Assembly (NCBI RefSeq): GCF_949987535.1
Contig: NC_080080.1
Coordinates: 64,385,006-64,449,005 of the forward strand
Direction: 5' to 3'
DNA from: Balaenoptera acutorostrata
Lineage: Eukaryota > Chordata > Mammalia > Artiodactyla > Balaenopteridae
DNA length: 64,000 nucleotides
How positions within the stretch are numbered: position 1 is the stretch's first letter; the number at the start of each line of letters is the position of its first letter. Below are positions 25,001 to 34,271 of this stretch, in pieces. The translations under genes and the position numbers were made by a program. The notes under the pieces are model-generated. The model had not been told where the DNA came from. It saw only the letters and a program-made list of their open reading frames with translations, and did not search any database.

Positions 25001-27889
25001 CGCAGCCACGCTGGCCTCCTTGCTATCCCTCCATCACCAGCCGTGTTCCCACCTCAAGGCCGTTGTGCTTGCTCTTCCCTCCACCCCTTCTGCTGGATAT
25101 GGGCATGGCTCACTCCCTCAACTATTCCTGTCCTTGCTAAATGTCACCTTCTCAGTAAGGCCTTCCTTGCCTGTCCTAATTTAAAATGCAACCCCCATCC
25201 CCATCTCTGTACTCTCTATCCCCTCCCCTGCTTTATTTTTCTCTCACAGCAATCACCACCATTTGACATGCTGAATATTTCACTGATCGAAACTCCAGGA
25301 GGGCCGTGACTTCTGTCTTGTTGTTCACTGCTAGATAATATCCTTAGTGTCTAGAACAGGCACATGCCAGATGCTCAGTGAATATTGGTTTAATTAAATA
25401 ATCCATTAATTCCTTGAGTTTCAGGACTATCCATAGCCAAAAAAAGGTTAGAGCTGAGTCTGACAGCTCTAGGTTGCGGGACGGTGTGTGTCCAGGGCTC
25501 TGTGGACTGACTCAGACAGCCACATTTTCTGCCTTTTCCAAAGCTGGAGGATAAAACAGCCAATTCTTGCCATTTCTGTATGTTATGCGCTGAACTGTGC
25601 TCTCCTTAAATTCATATGTTGAAGTTCTAATCCCCAGTACCTCAGAATGTAACTGTCTTTGGAGACAGGGTCTTTAAGAGGTGATTACGTTAAAATGAGG
25701 TCATTAGGGTAGGCCCTAATCCAATACCGCTGGTGTCTTAGAAGAAGAGGAGATTTAGACATACAGGGAGTCACCAGGAATGAGTGCATACAGAGAAAAA
25801 GCCATTTGAAGACATGGCAAGAAGACAGCCATCTGCAAGCCAAGGAGAGAGGCCTCAGAAGGAAACCAAACCTGCTGACCCTTGATCTTGGATTTCCTGC
25901 CTCCAGAACTGTGAGAAATAAATTTCTGCTGTTTAAGCCACCCAGTCTGTGATGTTTTTTATGGCAGCCCTAGCAAACATGTATACCGTGTATGCCCAGT
26001 AGCTTGGCCAAATGGGAATCATCCTCACAGAAAGGACTGAATTGTCGTCACCAACATCCTGACAATAATACCTAGAGGGATCAGTGCTTCCCACAAATGA
26101 CGCATTTCCATCTCAGCCAGGACGGATTCTCTAAGGCAGGGAAAGGTTGACGTGGCAGGGGCAGGGGAGAGGGGCATGGCAGCAAGCAGGGTCTCGCTTA
26201 GCTGTACATCCCACCTGCTCTCCACGGTCCCTACATCCGTGGGGCAGCAGGAAAGGACCACAGAATTTCTCAGCATTGGAGAGAAACAGATAAAATCCCT
26301 CCTCAAAAATCAAATCAGAAGACAAATTGAGTTAGTGTTACTAGAAGATTAAAAGCTAAATAATAATATGAAGTGTTATATAAATAAAGGCCATAGGAAA
26401 TACAGCACAGAGAAGGTGGCATAATCAATGCATGGAGTGGAGTAGAAGCACCAAAGGAGAGGAGAGAAGGGGGCCGAGTGCGCTGAAGAGGGCCTGGAAC
26501 AGGGCAGTGTAAACTGACCTTGCGGGGTGGGGAATTTTCAGGGAATTCAGCACAATCACAGACAGAAAAAAAAGCCACCCGTCTGAGACTAGTCACACAC
26601 TTAGGTCTTGTTCCCACATCTGGCAATTACCCTAATTCCCCAGAAGTAACTTTATATTAATATTTGCCAGAGTGCATTTGCAGGATTGTAAACACACACT
26701 CAAAAAATAAAACAAAATAAAACGGAAAATTGGGGGATTAAATAGGTTTCTTTATTGCAGAACTTCTCAGAACTCAAAGTACATTTGTAAATCTCCCCCA
26801 AATGATTAGACCATAAATCCTTTTTTCCCATGAGGATTTCAGCTAGCAAGTATTTTCGGGAGCATCCCCTTAAACCTTTCTGATATCACTAGTGGGTAGA
26901 AAAGGCCAACCAACCTATGGTGAACAACACAGTGCAAAGCACCAAACCAAAACAGTAGTCAAGCCCCGAAGCTGTGCTTTCAGACCAGCAGATATTTGTA
27001 GAGAAAGAGGGAAAACTAAACAAAACAAGATAAAACAAAACAACAGTGATCCAACCAGTAAATAGCATTAGAGTGTGGCTGATTTTTTTTTTTTAAGTAA
27101 TCAATATTATTGTTTCTATGTGGCTCTGTGCTAAAAATTTTACCTCAAAACAATCCTTGTAAAATGGGTTCAAAAATCACTTTCACTTTACAGATAAAAA
27201 ACCTGAGGCACAGAGAGGCTAAGACTTTGCTCAAGGTCACACAGTAACTGACAGAATCAGCCTTACAACCAATTAGGGAGGTAAGTCCAAGAGCCTTCAA
27301 AAACCACAGCCTGAAACACTTACAGAGCACCTGTTATACACCCAACATAACGTTGGAAAAAAAAAAATCATTGCCTGGAGCTATAATCAATTCCAAGCAG
27401 CAGCTAGGACTGTTCTACCTTCTCAAGAAGACCCGGTCAGTCTTGGGCCTGAGGCAAAATCTCAGAAGCAGATAGTTCTGCCCAGACTGGGAAGAATCTG
27501 AAACTGGGTTCAAGGTAGAGATAGCTGACCACAGGAAAGGACAGAAGCACTTGGAGGTCAAGTGCAACACAGTTCAGAGACCTGTGAGGCCGGTGACGGA
27601 TGGAGAAAATCCACCCAGGGCAGGAACCAGACATCACTTTTGCTGCCAGCAGCCTCCCCGGCAGCTGGAACATACGGTCATTTCCTGCATCCCGGCGACA
27701 GCGGAAAAAGGTTCCTGTGAAAACTTGCCCTTGGAACAGTTGACATTATGAGTACCTGCTTTTGCTCTCGTACTTACCACAGTAGGAGTACCAAACACTT
27801 GTGTCAGAGGAGTTGCAGATCCAGAGTTTCTCTCCAGGTTCAGTAAATGTGGAAGAAAACAGGGTGGAAAAAAGCATAAATGGGAACAT
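9921..27889 (-). CDS. LY96: LY96 (MD-2), exons 1-3 of a gene that runs off the left edge
   Basis: MD-2 is a secreted ML-domain (lipid-binding beta-cup) glycoprotein that binds the ectodomain of TLR4 and holds the acyl chains of LPS. Three exons (27889-27778, 15099-15010, 10049-9921) join in frame with phase-1 boundaries to give residues 1-110 of a protein that is 160 residues in human. Exon lengths in codons match what I recall of the human gene. Visible features are a hydrophobic signal peptide (about residues 1-16), cysteines at 25, 37, 51, 95 and 105, an N-glycosylation site at Asn26, and the block [18 protein letters not shown] (93-110), which holds TLR4-contact residues. No stop or frameshift is seen. 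The final exons (about residues 111-160) were not found in 1-9920 and should lie left of the window. TMEM70 follows upstream on the same strand, as in human. Confidence 0.96.
10130..10265 (-). repeat. MIR SINE fragment
   Basis: CATTATTTCATTTAATTATGACAACTA-type text with TTTTGTAGATGAGAAAACTG matches reversed MIR. Confidence 0.6.
10434..11056 (-). mobile_element. Two long CHR-type SINEs inserted one after the other at the same site
   Basis: SINE 10434-10740 and SINE 10756-11056, both minus strand. The target GGAAGGTTG occurs three times: before, between and after them (near 10411, 10742 and 11058). Both are near full length. Confidence 0.88.
11560..11860 (+). repeat. Ancient LINE-2-like fragment
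   Basis: Pyrimidine-rich diverged text similar in pattern to 4870-5230. A weak call; open frames here have no supporting exon structure. Confidence 0.3.
11880..13400. other. LY96 intron 2 sequence, mostly unassigned
   Basis: No exon recognised. 11880-12300 has a moderately GC-rich stretch (132-codon plus frame to 12154) that could be an old gene or retrovirus fragment, but I could not match it. 12700-13150 resembles old interspersed repeat text. Confidence 0.3.
13400..13590 (+). repeat. L1 3' end
   Basis: Ends CTATACTTCAATAAAAAAAA after TGTTGTACACCTGAAATTAA, a standard L1 3' UTR pattern. Confidence 0.7.
13680..13835 (+). repeat. LINE-2/MIR-type 3' fragment
   Basis: Ends in CACAGCACCTAGCATAATAC and GAATAAATGAATG, the usual ancient L2/MIR tail. 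Confidence 0.5.
14440..14940 (+). repeat. MaLR/MLT1-like LTR
   Basis: Blocks CACCTTGATTGCAGCCTTGT, TTTTAAGCCATTAAGATTGT and AACTAATACA at the end match the MLT1 pattern. Confidence 0.5.
15010..15099 (-). CDS. LY96: LY96 coding exon 2
   Basis: 90 nt between an acceptor ending CATTTAG (15106-15100) and the donor GTAAGT (15009-15004). It encodes residues 38-67, beginning [14 protein letters not shown] and ending YLYYIP. The human exon has the same length and pattern (PISINVNPC, FYIP). Cys51 is kept. The position equivalent to human Lys58 is Arg here. Confidence 0.95.
15565..19350 (+). repeat. Old L1 (ORF2 remnant), split by a younger insertion
   Basis: 15565-17374 and 18496-19350 are one diverged L1 on the plus strand. 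Reverse-transcriptase text (CCAGGACCAGATGGCTTTAC) is near 15640 and the 3' UTR at 19080-19350. Many stops break the frame. It lies in LY96 intron 1. Confidence 0.85.
17395..18475 (+). mobile_element. 5'-truncated L1 with 3' transduced sequence
   Basis: 17395-17709 is the last ~315 bp of a younger L1, ending GGTATAAACAAACAAACAAA. About 766 bp of non-L1 sequence follows (17710-18475) and ends in a second A-rich tail, AATAAATAAATAAATAAAAT. The whole is flanked by the 20-bp duplication TAAAATGAGCTAAGGACTTG (17375-17394, 18476-18495). Confidence 0.88.
19915..20535 (+). repeat. L1 3' end with a short SINE (19999-20109) inside
   Basis: L1 text (ATGACTTCACTTATATGTGG, TGTTGTATACCTGAAACTAA). The SINE begins GAATTCCCTGGTGGTCCAGT, ends in poly-A, and has AAAGACA on both sides. 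Confidence 0.8.
20560..21730. other. LY96 intron 1 stretch, unassigned
   Basis: AT-rich, no exon or clear repeat apart from short L1-like text near 20570-20830. Nothing further supported. Confidence 0.35.
21740..22090 (+). repeat. LINE-2-like fragment
   Basis: TCTGACAGGAATGCCCTGTC and AGCACAAGCCTTGAGGGCAG follow the L2 3' pattern. Confidence 0.5.
22095..22990. repeat. Ancient repeat split by an L1 3' end (22390-22640)
   Basis: 22095-22300 and 22680-22990 (CAGGTAGGCAAGGGCC, CTCTCTGGTATCTATGC) look like one old repeat. The middle is an L1 3' UTR (GAATTGTACACTTAAAAATC). Confidence 0.45.
23027..23740 (+). mobile_element. 5'-truncated L1 with a short SINE (23607-23730) at its tail
   Basis: L1 ORF2/3' end 23027-23596. 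The L1 target AAGTAGTTGG occurs at 23012-23021, 23597-23606 and 23731-23740. The third copy arose because the SINE inserted into the L1's own downstream duplication. Confidence 0.85.
23918..24222 (+). mobile_element. Long CHR-type SINE
   Basis: GGGCTTCCCTGGTGGCGCAG start to an A-rich tail, with AAGAGTCCT on both sides (from 23905 and from 24218). Confidence 0.9.
24690..25400 (+). repeat. LINE-2-like 3' region
   Basis: Long run of L2-type text: TGGGTTACTGCAACAGCTTC, AAATGTCACCTTCTCAGTAA, GGCACATGCCAGATGCTCAG. Open frames at 24933-25309 belong to it. Confidence 0.6.
25590..25990 (+). repeat. MaLR/MLT1-like LTR
   Basis: AATTCATATGTTGAAGTTCT at the start, AGCCCTAGCAAACATG at the end, and CCAGAACTGTGAGAAATAAA inside. 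Confidence 0.6.
26000..27100. other. LY96 intron 1 near the promoter, unassigned
   Basis: No exon or repeat recognised with confidence. Short open frames near 26025-26626 show no splice support or family resemblance. Confidence 0.35.
27110..27265 (-). repeat. MIR SINE fragment
   Basis: ACAGATAAAAAACCTGAGGC, ACAGAGAGGCTAAG and AAGGTCACACAGTAACTGAC match reversed MIR. Confidence 0.75.
27778..27889 (-). CDS. LY96: LY96 coding exon 1
   Basis: 112 nt giving 37 codons plus 1 nt. It starts at the ATG at 27889-27887, with A at -3, and begins [15 protein letters not shown], close to the human signal peptide. A second Met lies at residue 5. The exon ends TAC TGT G followed by the donor GTAAGT (27777-27772). 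Cys25, the Asn26-Ser-Ser sequon and Cys37 are present. Confidence 0.95.
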
Positions 27890-28035
27890 GATTCAGTATC
27901 TTCAAAACTTTAAAAATGCAACGACAATCAGTAACTAATCATCAGACTCTTCCTTTTTAATAAGTAGAAAAAATTTAACTTAGTCATCAGTCACATGATT
28001 TCTGAGTTCCTATCCAACTGTTTCCTCTTTTGAAT

Positions 28036-28060
28036 GTGTGTGTGTGTGTGTGTGTGTGTT
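28036..28060. repeat. (GT)n microsatellite
   Basis: About 12 GT units upstream of LY96 exon 1, a likely length polymorphism. Confidence 0.9.
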
Positions 28061-28271
28061 TAATATCTGAGCACTTCCTGCAAGAGGAAAGGAAAATGAT
28101 TCAGAATGTACTCTTTGCGAACGCATGATACAAATGAGAGCACAGAGCTTTAAAAACAAAACCAGTACTTCCCAATCAATAGTAAAAAAACCAGCCTGTA
28201 GGTCTTCTTTAGAAGATCAAAAGACTAGCACTCTTTATCCCTCTGCATTGCTATTCTCTCTCCCACAAGTT

Positions 28272-28386
28272 CTTTTTTTTTTTTTAAACCCTAAGCACCC
28301 CCTCCTATTCCTTCTTTCTTTATTTATGGCCATGCTTCTGGGCTTGGAAGCGTGGAGTCCTAACCGCTAGACCGCCAGGGAATTCC
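28272..28386 (-). mobile_element. Short CHR-type SINE, internally deleted
   Basis: Ends GACCGCCAGGGAATTCCC; CTCCCACAAGTTCTTT flanks it on both sides (from about 28259 and from 28386). Lies about 400 bp upstream of the LY96 start. Confidence 0.8.
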
Positions 28387-28859
28387 CTCCCACAAGTTCT
28401 TTATACAATTCTCATGGCCAGAGAGCAGAACCTAAAGCTCTGAACTGAACAGGCTCATGCAAAGTGTTTCTGCTCGGCAACAGGTTCAGCCAAAGGGTAG
28501 AGCCCGGCTGGATGAGACCCCAGACACAGGACATTAGCTGTAGTTCTGCATGGTGGGTGGGAGGGTCTCACCAGGCTTGAGAATGCACTCACTTTAGCAA
28601 ACTACAGGTCCAGGGAATACCTTAAAATGGTCATTATTTTGTGTGTGGAATGTATTTCATTCCAAAACTCTCACTTTGTTCTAGAAAGACAGCCACCGCT
28701 TTAGATGCTTTGCTACCTGAAATTCTTTAAAGGACATGGTCTGGGATTAGTAGCCAAAAAATGGCATGGAGTCGGGGCCTTAAAAACCTACAAGTTTAGA
28801 GGAAAATAATCATATTTGTAAAAGGTTTTACTAAAGAACTGTACTACTTTCCCATTTTT

Positions 28860-29215
28860 TTAAAGGTAAAAATCCATGGGGTGGGGCGTAGTCTGGGGAA
28901 ATGGGGAGTTGCTCAATGGGTATTGTTTCAGGTTGGCAAGGTGAAAAAGTTCTAGAGATCTGTTGCACAGCAATATGAATACAGTTAACACTACTGAACC
29001 GTACACTTAAAATTGGTTAAGATGGAGAATTCCCTGGAGGTCCAGCGGTTAGGACTCCATGCTTCCACTGCAGGGCACATGGGTTTGATCCCTGGTCGGG
29101 GAACTAAGATCCCACAAGCTGCCCAGTGCGGCCAAAAAAAAAAAAAATGTGGTTAAGATGGTAAATTTTATGTTATATGTATTTTCCACAATTTAAAAAT
29201 ATATTTTTTAAGTGG
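28860..29215 (+). repeat. L1 3' end with a short SINE (29026-29147) inside
   Basis: L1 UTR text (CTGAACCGTACACTTAAAAT). The SINE has GGTTAAGATGG on each side. Confidence 0.75.
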
Positions 29216-29399
29216 GGGGAAAAAAAGAGGACAAATCCATGAACGCTTCTAGTAGTCTCAAAATACCATTTCCCACTAAAGGGAACAAATACTCTAGAGA
29301 AATTACTGTTTCCAGGTGTGAGGCAGAAAAGGTTCAAGATGAGCCTAAAACATCTGATCATATTAGACACCCAATTTGATGACAGTCCCATTGACCAAA

Positions 29400-29970
29400 G
29401 ATGGGTTTCCTATTGCTGCTGTAACAAATAACTTAGTGCCTTAAAAACAATACAAATGGGGAATTCCCTGGCAGTCCAGTGGTTAGGACTCTAATTTTCA
29501 CTGCCGAGGGCCCAGGTTCGATCCCTGGTCGGTGAACTAAGATCCCACAAGCCATGCTATGCGGAAAACACACACACACACAATACAAATGAGTTCTCTT
29601 ACAGTTCTGGAGGTCAGAAGTCTGAAATCAGTTTCAATGGGCTAAAAGCAAGGAGTCAGCATACCTAGCTCTTCTGGAGACTCCAGGGGAAGACTGTTTA
29701 CTTGCCTTTTTCAGTTTGAGAGCTGCAATCCTTCCATTCCTCCATCTTCAAAGTTCAGCACTGTCCTCTCTGCTTCCATCATCACTTCGCCTCTCCTCTG
29801 ATACCCTGCCTCCCTGTTATAAGGACCCTGTGATTACACTGGAACCATTTGGATAATCCATGACAATCTCCCCAACTCAAGATCCACCTATAAAATCCCT
29901 TTTGCCATTTAACGTAACATTCACAGCTTCCAGACATGAACATTCAGCCTTCCTGTAGACTATTACTATC
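29400..29970 (-). repeat. MaLR/MLT1-like LTR with a short SINE (29459-29572) inside
   Basis: Begins CCTATTGCTGCTGTAACAAA and continues after the SINE with CAGTTCTGGAGGTCAGAAGT. The SINE is flanked by ACAATACAAATG. Confidence 0.65.
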
Positions 29971-30339
29971 ATTAATAAGATAGTAACTGCGATGAATTGA
30001 AATATATCAAATATATTCAAATCAATAAGCTCATAATAATTTTTTTAAAGTCTAATCAGCAGATGATGCTAGGAAACCAACTCTATTTTGAAAGCTGATA
30101 AAGGGAAAGAATCAAGCATTTATCCTGACTTTTCTATAGAAACTGAACTACTGGTAACCAAATAGTACAGAGAGGCAAGTTTCCCTTGCCTTCTCATACT
30201 CTTTTCTCTACTTTTAGAAGTATTTCAGCTAATATATGAAAAAGGAATGATAGAATATAACCATTTTGCAACACCTAATGAATTAGTAAACTTGGGCACT
30301 GAGCATTAGTTGCTAACGTCACAGAGAGAGAGACAGAAA

Positions 30340-30895
30340 GACATGGTATACTTCTTGATGGATGAACATGGTGGTAGCCAACCTCCAAGATGGCTCCCAA
30401 TGATCCTTACTTCTTGGTATGCAAATCCTTGTGTAGCCCCCTCCAACAATGTATAAGGGTGACTGCGTAACTAAGAAAATATTGCACAATGATAATGTGC
30501 AACTTCCAAGGTAGATCATAAAAGACATTTTACCCTCTACCTTGCTCTCCTGGATCAATTGCTCTGGGGGAAACAAGTAGCTCTAAAGAGAGATCCATGT
30601 GGCAAGAAACCAAGGCCTCCTCCCAAAAGACGAGCACCAATTTGTCATTCATGTGAGTGAGCCACCTTGGAAGCAGTTCCTCCTGCCCCAGCCCAGCCTT
30701 CAAATGACAGGAGCACCGGCTGATATCTTGACTGCAACCCCATGAGAGTACCTGAGCCACACCCCCTCAATTAAGCCATTCCCAAATACCTGACCAACAG
30801 ACACTGTGCAATATCATAAACGTCTGTTGATGTTTTAAACCTCTAAGTTTTAGGGGCAATCTGTTATGCAACAATAGAAAAATAATACAAACAAC
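30340..30895 (+). repeat. MaLR-like LTR
   Basis: CCAAGATGGCTCCCAATGAT near the start, AACCTCTAAGTTTTAGGGGC near the end. Family name uncertain. Frames at 30319-30760 are not genes. Confidence 0.5.
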
Positions 30896-31079
30896 ATCAG
30901 CTATGAATCAGTCTTATCCAAAATAATCAAACCTCAACCTGATGAAGCCCCAATTTATAGCAAATACAGTAGACAGACAAACATGGTAAACTACACCTTG
31001 GGGATATAATCAGAAAATCTAGACCATGAAAACATAATATAGGACAAAAAACTCAGTTTCTTCAACAGATGATTTGCAA

Positions 31080-31235
31080 GGGGCGGGGGGGGGGGGGTGG
31101 GCAACAAAGTGAAGGAGGGAATTCCCTGGCAATCCAGTGGTCAGGATTTCATGCTTCTGCTGCCGGGGGCCGGGTTTGATCCCTGGTTGGGGAACTAAGA
31201 TCTCACATGCCATGTGGCAGGGCCTAAAAAAACAA
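31080..31235 (+). mobile_element. Short CHR-type SINE beside a G-rich tract
   Basis: SINE 31118-31227, with AACAAAGTGAA on both sides. A G-run (GGGGCGGGGGGGGGGGGGTG) starts at 31080. Confidence 0.8.
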
Positions 31236-31239
31236 AAAC

Positions 31240-32100
31240 AAAGTGAAAAATTTAGAAGGGCCCATAGATTAGAAGTCTTAAAAGACACTTAGAAAATAGG
31301 TGTGAATAAGGTGGGAACTTTAATTAGATCTTAATCCAAACAAAATGGGGGGGGGTGGAAATTATGAAACAATTGGAAATTTGAGTAGACTGGATATTTG
31401 ATAACACTGGGGGTCAAGGGCAGCTTAGGTATTATGATGGTATTGTTATTTTTTTAAGTCTTTATCTTGTAGAGTTACAAAATTAAATATTTAAGAAAGA
31501 AATCTTATGATGTCTGGGATTTGGTTCCAAATAAAAGTAGAGAGCAAGTGGTCTAGATGAAACAATGAATCTGGATGATAGAGTCACTTTTTCTGAAAAA
31601 ATCAGAATACAATTTTAACGAATGTGTCCAAGCTAAGGCTGTCATTCATACCTAATGACCATTTTGTTACTTTTGCTTCCAAAAGCTGAAGTCTTTCAGT
31701 ATGATGTAATCTACGTTGAGGAAAAGGATTACATCTTATTGTCAAAGGGTATACTATCTGATGTAACCCAGAGGTCCAATGCGATCACCCTGCCCTTTGA
31801 GACTCAAATAAAACTGACTCAATATCCTTCCCTTAGGTAGAGGGAGACTCACCACCTTCCTCATCTTTCCAAGATTACTCTGCCTGGGGAGAGGGTAGTA
31901 AAGTGGCATGGAAGGACGTGCGTATATTTCTTACCTTGGCCTGAGCTGTTTCTGCAGACTTATTTCAGTGATGAATCATTATGGTATCCTATGCATGCTG
32001 ATCCTTTTCTACATCTTGGTCTCACTCCAAATCATGCCCTTGAGAAGTCATCTTTCTCATGTAGTCTTTTAAGCCTTTTTTCTTTTCTCTAAACAATCTG
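31240..32100. other. LY96-TMEM70 intergenic stretch, unassigned
   Basis: No gene found. Plus frame 31655-31840 has no recognised family. Confidence 0.35.
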
Positions 32101-32106
32101 AGGAAT

Positions 32107-32391
32107 TTTTTTATTAATTTATTTATTTTTGGCTGTGTTGGGTCTTTGTTTCTGTGCGAGGGATTTCTCTAGTTGCGGCGAGCGGGGGCCACTCTTCATC
32201 CTGGTGCGCGGGCCTCTCACTGTCGCGGCCTCTCTCGTTGCAGAGCACAGGCTCCAGATGCGCAGGCTCAGTAGTTGTGGCTCACGGGCCCAGTTGCTCC
32301 GCGGCAAGTAGGATCTTCCCAGACCAGGGCTCAAACCCGTGTCCCCTGCATTGGCAGGCAGATTCTCAACAACTGCGCCACCAGGGAAGCC
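32107..32391 (-). mobile_element. Long CHR-type SINE
   Basis: TTTATTTATTTTTGGCTGTG start to GCGCCACCAGGGAAGCCC end. Confidence 0.88.
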
Positions 32392-32399
32392 CCTGATTG

Positions 32400-33650
32400 A
32401 TACTCATAAAAATAGGATTTTCACTCCACTCCACAGGTGACAAAATGGTTGCATGGATACAGGACATTTAAAGAAAGAGATAGGATATACTAAAAACAAG
32501 TTATGAGAAAACTGACCCTTGAGAGAAAACTTTGAAATGTTGACAACACTCTTTTCTTCTAATATTTATCTAACATTTGATAATGAGCATTTGATTATGG
32601 AATAATCTTTTTACAGAAAGATATAAATCACATTAACTGCTAAGATAGCAACAGGTCCATATCTAGGTGACAGAGGACAGAAAAGCAGACAGGCAGAGGC
32701 CCAAACTGAGGACAGAGGTGGTGGCAGCTTGTTCATCTGAGAATAGAGCCCGCCCTCTACTAAGACCACAAGCTGGCTGATCCAACAGAGGGCAGGCTCT
32801 AAGTCTCAGAAAGATGAGCACTGTTCTACCTTAAGCTGTCTCCTATAACCTTCTAGCAGCTTCAGACTTGAATGATCTTTCCCCTAAGAACTAGTGATGT
32901 CCCTGCTGCTTCTCCACCCACCTCCCTCATACACAGGCAAGCCAGAAAGATTAATCATCGTGGCAGGTGATAGATGTTAGCCAGCTCTCTACAGACTGGG
33001 TGTTTTGTTCTTAACTGTGACTCTGGCAACTAGCCCAGTACCTGACACCCTCTAGGCACTTAATCAGTATCTACTAGTCTAAATAGCATGATTTGAGGCC
33101 CTTTGTTCCTGGCTGAAAATCCTTCACAAGAACCAACTTAACATTAGCATGGAGACTTTTATTTTATAAAAGGTACTATCCATCTATGTAGTACATACAA
33201 TTTTCCCACTGTGATAGGGTGTAACAAAGGAGAGTGCACATGGAGGGACAAATGGAACCACTGAAGACGATACTACTTAGGTCACCACTTCCCCAAGAGC
33301 TAACCACACCCTACTGGATATGGATATCTTTAACGTGGGCAGCCATGCCAGAGAAGATAGGCAAAAACCTGTGCTCTGAGCCAAAGGAAGCAGATTAACA
33401 GTTTCCCATAATCTGTGAATTTTTAAAGAGTTTTCAATGTGGGCAAAGGTAATATCTACATCCTTAGAAAAATCCAAACACAAAGGAAAAATAACTTTCC
33501 CATTTGCTTCTGACATCCAATCCCCAGCTGAGAGGCAATCACACTTATTATATAAAAGTAACCATGCATATGTCAGCATATACATGTATTTTCACACCCT
33601 TTTAACACAAATGATAGAGTATTGCATGTTTTGTTTTTCAAACATAACTT
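32400..33650. other. Intergenic stretch downstream of TMEM70
   Basis: No gene seen. Holds an inverted repeat (arms 32745-32758 and 32787-32800) and AT-rich sequence; the 99- to 102-codon frames at 33277-33736 are unsupported. Confidence 0.4.
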
Positions 33651-33652
33651 TT

Positions 33653-33658
33653 TTTATT
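33653..33658 (-). promoter_or_regulatory. Candidate TMEM70 poly(A) signal
   Basis: AATAAA on the minus strand, about 155 nt past the TMEM70 stop, and the nearest canonical hexamer. It would give a short 3' UTR. Further hexamers lie downstream (for example near 33160), so longer forms are possible. Confidence 0.45.
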
Positions 33659-33813
33659 ATAAAGGAACATAATTCTCTGGAAATTAAAAGTTCTGTGATA
33701 CAATTCCAAATTATGTTTTTAACAATCAGTCACTAACAAAAAACAAAAGTAAAGGCAATTATTATACACTGGAACATAAATCACATTTAAGCACAAACAT
33801 AAAAACGACAGAC

Positions 33814-34271
33814 TCATTTCTCTTCTTTAAGCTGTTTCTTTTCACTGGCTTCTTCCACATCAAAAGTGAATGGCTTGTCATAACCCATTAGATGGTTATA
33901 GTCTTCAGGGTTTGGAAAGAGTGCTGGATTAACTAACAGTGATTTTGTTTTAGCATAAAAGGTGGTAAACACATGTGTGCTATTTGGAATCTTCACGTCA
34001 TTCTGGTGGAACACTGTACTTGTTTCCAAAAGCACAACGTTGTAAGTAATGGCTTTATAAGTGTCTGTTGTGGCCTCATGGTACAACCGAATGACGTAGC
34101 CTTTTGTAAGAAAGTGAAGCAGTGCTGGAGTGATCACTGTAAAGCTTCCTATGATGCTATAAAATAAGATTTGCAAAGGCAGACTTCCAAATATAATATT
34201 ATTTTGTGCAAAAATGTACGGTAGGAATGCAAGGCTGATCAGACTTGTAGAGTAAGAAAAACATTTCACAC
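33814..34271 (-). CDS. TMEM70: TMEM70 coding exon 3 (terminal)
   Basis: 458 nt from the acceptor TTATTTAG (34279-34272) to the TAA at 33816-33814. It holds both membrane segments and the C-terminal domain, including [20 protein letters not shown] and LMGYDK. Relative to human it lacks two residues in the hairpin loop ([11 protein letters not shown]) and one near the C-terminus. The tail is Lys/Glu-rich ([10 protein letters not shown]). Confidence 0.97.
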
